From Chloroflexota bacterium (lineage in GTDB: Bacteria > Chloroflexota > Dehalococcoidia > Lucifugimonadales > UBA3495): a DNA stretch of 64,000 nucleotides. The first letter of the stretch is position 1. Each line of letters begins with the position of its first letter. The notes beneath the pieces are model-generated. The model made no database searches and was not told the DNA's origin. It was given only the letters and a program-made list of their open reading frames with translations. The position numbers were made by a program, and so were the translations under genes. Where the stretch lies: assembly GCA_022573285.1 (NCBI GenBank), contig JACZUF010000001.1, positions 109,044 through 173,043 of the forward strand, given 5' to 3'. Shown in pieces: positions 60,351 through 64,000 of the stretch.

Positions 60351-62048
60351 ATGAAACTCAAGGGTTCGGAAATCATCTGCGAAAGCCTGCTCAGGGAGGG
60401 CGTCGAAGTCATTTTCGGCCATCCCGGCGGGGCGATTCTTCCCTTTTACGACGCGCTCTGGTCCTATCCCCAACTGCGCCACATCCTGGTGCGCCACGAA
60501 CAGGCCGCGGCCCACGCCGCCGACGGCTACTCCAGGGTCACCGGCAGGGTCGGCGTCTGTGTCGCCACCTCCGGACCCGGCGCAACCAACCTGGTCACCG
60601 GTATCATGGGGGCCAAGGCCGACTCGGTGGCCATGGTCGCCATCACCGGCCAGGTCTCCCGGGCGTCCCTGGGGACCGAGGCCTTCCAGGAATGCGACAT
60701 CTGCTCCATCGCCGCTACCTGCACCAAGAAGGCGTTCATGGTGATGACTCCCGCCGACTTGGCCGCAACCGTCCGGGAGGCCTTCTACATCGCCCAGGAG
60801 GGCCGGCCCGGCCCGGTGCTGATCGACGTTCCCAGGGACGTGCAGCTTGAACTGACGGAGGCCGAGTTCCCCGAGGTGACCGGCGTCCCGGTGCCGGAGG
60901 TCTCTGAGGAAACCCTGGAGCGGCTGAAAGAGGCGGCCCGGTTGATCAACGAAGCCGAGCGGCCGGTAATCATCAGCGGCCACGGCATATTGACCTCGGG
61001 GGCCAACCAAGAGCTCAAATCTTTGGCCGAGCGGTCCGGCATCCCCGTGATCACCACGCTCCTGGGACTGGGCGGCTTCCCGGGCGGCCATCCCCTGAGC
61101 ATGGGCATGCTGGGGATGCACGGCATGTATTGGTCTAATATAGCGGTGGACCAGGCCGACCTGATCGTCGGCTTGGGCATGCGGTTCGACGACCGGGTGA
61201 CCGGCAAGGTGGACACCTTCGCCCCCCATGCCCGGATTATCCACATGGACATCGACCCCACCCAGATCGGCCGCAACGTGCCGGTGGAGGTGCCGTTGGT
61301 CGGCGACGCCAAGGCATTGCTCCGGAAGCTGGCGCCCATGGTGGTCAACACACCGCGGCCCGACTGGATGCAATACATCGAAAACCTGAAGCGGGACCAC
61401 CCCTCTCTGGCGATCCCGCCCAGCGACAAGCTGCAACCCCAATCCGTGCTCAGAGCCCTGAATACGGTGCTACAAGAAGACCCGGAGACCACCGTGGTCA
61501 CCGGAGTGGGCCAGCACCAGATGTGGGCCGCCCAATTTCTCTCCTTCAACCAGACCAACTCCTTTGTCTCCTCCGGCGGACTTGGGGCCATGGGTTTCGA
61601 GCTGCCGGCGGCGCTTGGAGTCCAGGTGGGCAAGCCCGGCGCGCCGGTGTGGTGCGTCGCCGGAGACGGCGGCTTCCAGATGACCCTTCAGGAGCTGATC
61701 ACCATCTCGGAAGAGAAGCTTCCGGTGAAGATCGCCCTGATCAACAATGGGCACCTGGGTATGGTGCGGCAGTGGCAGGAGATGTACTTCGAGAACCACC
61801 TGAAGGCGGTGCCTGTGCCCGGCCCCGACTTTATCAAGCTGGCCGAGGCCTACGGGGTGGGCTCGGTCAGGGTCACGGAGCAGGAAGACATCTTGCCCGC
61901 CCTCCGGAAAGCCCAGGCCCACGATGGGCCGTTCCTGATCGAGTTCGTGGTAGACTCAACCACCAACGTCTATCCCATGGTCCCGCCGGGCGGCTCTCTG
62001 GCCGACACCATCGAAGACCCGGCCTTGGCCACCACTAAGGGGATTTAA
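60351..62048 (+). CDS. ilvB: Acetolactate synthase large subunit, second copy
   Basis: A 565-residue ThDP-dependent acetohydroxyacid synthase catalytic subunit. Glu50 is conserved in VRHEQAAAHAADGY, and the ThDP loop GDGGFQMTLQELITI with INNGHLGMVRQWQ is complete. It is clearly similar over its whole length to the IlvB at 27502, yet shares no adjacent small subunit; it may use IlvN from the other locus. ATG 60351 follows GGAGG; the earlier ATG at 60246 lies in the T-box terminator. Isoleucine synthesis needs 2-aceto-2-hydroxybutyrate, which this copy may favour given its proposed Ile T-box; this is inference. Confidence 0.95.
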   Translation: MKLKGSEIICESLLREGVEVIFGHPGGAILPFYDALWSYPQLRHILVRHEQAAAHAADGYSRVTGRVGVCVATSGPGATNLVTGIMGAKADSVAMVAITGQVSRASLGTEAFQECDICSIAATCTKKAFMVMTPADLAATVREAFYIAQEGRPGPVLIDVPRDVQLELTEAEFPEVTGVPVPEVSEETLERLKEAARLINEAERPVIISGHGILTSGANQELKSLAERSGIPVITTLLGLGGFPGGHPLSMGMLGMHGMYWSNIAVDQADLIVGLGMRFDDRVTGKVDTFAPHARIIHMDIDPTQIGRNVPVEVPLVGDAKALLRKLAPMVVNTPRPDWMQYIENLKRDHPSLAIPPSDKLQPQSVLRALNTVLQEDPETTVVTGVGQHQMWAAQFLSFNQTNSFVSSGGLGAMGFELPAALGVQVGKPGAPVWCVAGDGGFQMTLQELITISEEKLPVKIALINNGHLGMVRQWQEMYFENHLKAVPVPGPDFIKLAEAYGVGSVRVTEQEDILPALRKAQAHDGPFLIEFVVDSTTNVYPMVPPGGSLADTIEDPALATTKGI

Positions 62049-62118
62049 CGGAACCGGGATTGAACCGCGCCCCGGCGGCCGATAAAGCCGGGACGGGGGG
62101 AAATCAAACGGAGCCAGT

Positions 62119-62535
62119 GTGGAAAAGCTGACGATTCAAGATGCTTCCCGCCGCCTGAATATCTCCCAGCGCGCTATCCGGGAATATATCAGGAACGGCG
62201 AGCTAAAGGCCGAGCGCGACCCGGACTCGGAGCATGGCCGCTGGCTGGTGGTGATGCCCGAGGACGGCTGGGAAGACAAATTCAAGACCTACCTGGACGA
62301 GCTGGACAGCAGCATCACCCGCTGGTGGTGGGTCAACCAGAAAAAGACCGGGTTCGTCCATTACCTGAAGAACATGGGCATCGAGGAGATCATGCCAGAC
62401 TATCTCTGCGGACAGCCCGCGGAGAACCTCTGGCCCGCCCAAGGCCATACCCAGGCCGACCGCTGCCTTGAATGCCTCATGATAGCCACCGAACAGGGCC
62501 TGCCGCTGTTCGAAGAAGACCTGGCTGCGGGTTAG
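62119..62535 (+). CDS. Small HTH (excisionase/MerR-type N-terminus) protein
   Basis: A 138-residue protein starting at GTG 62119. Residues 3-28 (LTIQDASRRLNISQRAIREYIRNGEL) form a winged-helix/excisionase-like HTH. The remainder contains WWWVNQKKTGFVHYLKNMG and a C-terminal segment with Cys residues (YLCGQ, RCLEC) that could bind metal. No known family for the C-terminal part. It lies 70 bases after ilvB2 on the same strand and may share its T-box control. DNA binding is probable from the N-terminus; the target is unknown. Confidence 0.7.
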   Translation: MEKLTIQDASRRLNISQRAIREYIRNGELKAERDPDSEHGRWLVVMPEDGWEDKFKTYLDELDSSITRWWWVNQKKTGFVHYLKNMGIEEIMPDYLCGQPAENLWPAQGHTQADRCLECLMIATEQGLPLFEEDLAAG

Positions 62536-62541
62536 TCTCTA

Positions 62542-63966
62542 CTAACCCCCGCCCGCCGGACCGCCGGTCCCCATGCCTGGCTCGGTCATACTCTCCAGGT
62601 TGAGCAACTCGTCCAACTCGGCGTCGGATAGGTCCGTTTTCTCTTTGGCCATCTCTCTGATGGTGGTGCCCCTGGCCGAGGCCTCTTTGGCGATGGCCGC
62701 CGCCGCGTCGTAGCCGATGGCCGGCGCCAATGCCGTCCCCAGCATCAGACCCTTCTCCACCATGTCCGGCCCCACGCTGGTGGCCGTGATCCCCTTGACG
62801 CACTGGTCGGCGAAGTTGTGGGCCGAGGTGGCCAGGAGCGAGATCGACTGCAGGATGTTGTGGGCCGCCACCGGCATCATGGTGTTCAGCTCAAAGTAAC
62901 CGCCCTGGCCCGCCAGCGCCACCGTGGCGTCGTTGCCCACCACCTGGGCCACCACCTGAATCACCGACTCGGAGATCACCGGGTTGATCTTGCCCGGCAT
63001 TATGGAGCTGCCCGGCTGGACTTCAGGCAAGGCGATCTCGCCCAGTCCCGCCCTGGGACCCGAGGCCATGAACCGGATGTCGTTGGCAATCTTGTGCAGG
63101 CTGATGGCGACGGTCTTCAGCTCTCCGCTGGCTTCAACCAGCGCGTCCAGAGTGGACTGGGCCTGGAAGTGGTTGGCCGTCTCCTTGATCAGCACGCCCG
63201 AGGCTTCGGAGACCGCCCGGCAGGTCCGGGCGGAGAACTCCTCGTGGGTGTTCACGCCGGTGCCCACTGCGGTGCCGCCCAGGGCGACCTCGGCCAGTGC
63301 CTCTTGGGCCCGGTGCAACCGCTGCACACTGTATTCGGCCTGCCCGGCAAAACCCCTGAACTCCTGTCCCAGCCGGACCGGGGTGGCGTCCTGCAGGTGG
63401 GTGCGGCCGGTCTTAACGACGGGCCAGAACTCATCGGACTTCTTGCCCAGTTCGTCGGCCAGAAACTCCAGGGCGGGGATCAGGTCCTCTTTGATGCCCA
63501 GCAGGGCCGCCAGGTGAATCGACGTGGGAATGACGTCGTTGGAAGACTGGCACAGGTTCACGTGGTCGTTGGGATGGACCAGCCTGGAGCCCAGGTCTCC
63601 GCCCAGTATCTGGCTGGCCCGGTTGGCGATGACCTCGTTGGCGTTGGTGTTGGTGGAGGTGCCGGAGCCGGTCTGGAAGATGTCCAGGACGAAGTGTTCG
63701 TCCAGCGTGCCGTCGATGACCTCTTGGGCGGCGGATACGATGGCGTTGCCGGTCTTCTCTTCCAACAGACCCAGGGACATGTTGGTCTTGGCCGCGGCCT
63801 GCTTCACCAGGCCCAGCGCCCGGATGAAGGCGCGGGAGAAGCGCAGGCCGCTGATGGGGAAGTTCAACACCGCCCGCATGGTTGACGCACCGTACAGGGC
63901 GTCGGCTGGGACTTCCATCTCACCCATGGAGTCCCGTTCTATTCTCACCTTTGGGCGCGCGGGCAT
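62542..63966 (-). CDS. fumC: Class II fumarate hydratase
   Basis: A 474-residue fumarase of the fumarase/aspartase superfamily, converting fumarate and malate in the TCA cycle. The superfamily signature GSSIMPGKINP is complete; other conserved regions are TGSGTSTNTNANEV, SSNDVIPTSIH and KTGRTHLQDATP. The superfamily's aspartate-ammonia-lyase is an alternative, but the context of SSND and HLQDATP fits FumC. The C-terminal tail (GTGGPAGGG) is short and Gly-rich. It converges on the HTH gene with six bases between stops. Confidence 0.93.
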   Translation of the reverse strand: MPARPKVRIERDSMGEMEVPADALYGASTMRAVLNFPISGLRFSRAFIRALGLVKQAAAKTNMSLGLLEEKTGNAIVSAAQEVIDGTLDEHFVLDIFQTGSGTSTNTNANEVIANRASQILGGDLGSRLVHPNDHVNLCQSSNDVIPTSIHLAALLGIKEDLIPALEFLADELGKKSDEFWPVVKTGRTHLQDATPVRLGQEFRGFAGQAEYSVQRLHRAQEALAEVALGGTAVGTGVNTHEEFSARTCRAVSEASGVLIKETANHFQAQSTLDALVEASGELKTVAISLHKIANDIRFMASGPRAGLGEIALPEVQPGSSIMPGKINPVISESVIQVVAQVVGNDATVALAGQGGYFELNTMMPVAAHNILQSISLLATSAHNFADQCVKGITATSVGPDMVEKGLMLGTALAPAIGYDAAAAIAKEASARGTTIREMAKEKTDLSDAELDELLNLESMTEPGMGTGGPAGGG

Positions 63967-64000
63967 ATAAAGTACCGTCCTGAATCAAGTTTGTTGCCGG

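Overview
The window is GC-rich bacterial chromosome with tightly packed housekeeping genes. Marks such as a fused accD-accA gene, T-box-controlled branched-chain amino acid genes, trehalose synthesis by OtsAB, heterodimeric ABC exporters, a TRAP transporter and VOC/amidohydrolase/LLM oxidoreductase genes fit a Chloroflexota bacterium, most likely of the SAR202/Dehalococcoidia side. That placement is an inference from gene content. No rRNA, tRNA, CRISPR array, insertion sequence with transposase, or prophage was seen.

The most striking property is that five genes are interrupted by a single in-frame UGA and continue in frame to a natural stop. In all five the UGA sits where the protein family has its key cysteine: three ArsM-like SAM methyltransferases (4246-4992, 5047-5820, 37002-37778), a DsbA/FrnE-like oxidoreductase with U-P-W-C in place of CPWC (9965-10621, minus), and an AhpC/TSA peroxiredoxin with Sec at the peroxidatic position (40426-40890). 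Each UGA is followed by a hairpin inside the coding sequence with the spacing and loop expected of a bacterial SECIS. Ordinary gene calling truncates all five. The selA/selB/selC/selD machinery is not in this window.

Layout. 1-4 kb: partial S51 peptidase, mgtE, argS. 4-10.6 kb: two tandem selenomethyltransferases, a heterodimeric ABC exporter pair and the selenoprotein DsbA. 10.7-15.6 kb: HAD hydrolase, rpiB, otsA-otsB and an alpha/beta hydrolase. 15.7-21.5 kb: NMT1-like binding protein, tyrA-aroA-gmk-lipA and a second HAD hydrolase. 21.8-27 kb: VOC protein, amidohydrolase, a small palindrome-ended repeat element, polyprenyl synthase and metG. 27.1-32.8 kb: a T-box leader (proposed Leu specifier) driving ilvB-ilvN-ilvC-leuA. 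33-38.1 kb: a 1295-residue Ser/Thr kinase/AAA ATPase/TPR protein, the third selenomethyltransferase, and a remnant of a second copy of the kinase gene. 38.2-41.9 kb: LLM oxidoreductase, MBL-fold protein, selenoperoxiredoxin, and GreA fused to an integrase-like N-terminal domain. 42.4-49.3 kb: a PEPCK-like P-loop protein, quinone reductase, Fe-S assembly genes (SufT-like and Mrp/ApbC-like) and accDA. 49.3-54.3 kb: an 800-base gap with a leader, TRAP permease genes dctQ-dctM, SDR and a metal-dependent hydrolase. 54.3-59.8 kb: tilS, histidine phosphatase, CorC-type protein, tsaD and a membrane protein of unknown function. 59.9-64 kb: a second T-box leader (proposed Ile specifier) driving a second ilvB and a small HTH gene, then fumC.

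The two T-box leaders suggest that two acetolactate synthase large subunits answer to different charged tRNAs, one as part of the leucine/valine operon and one as a separate isoleucine-responsive unit.
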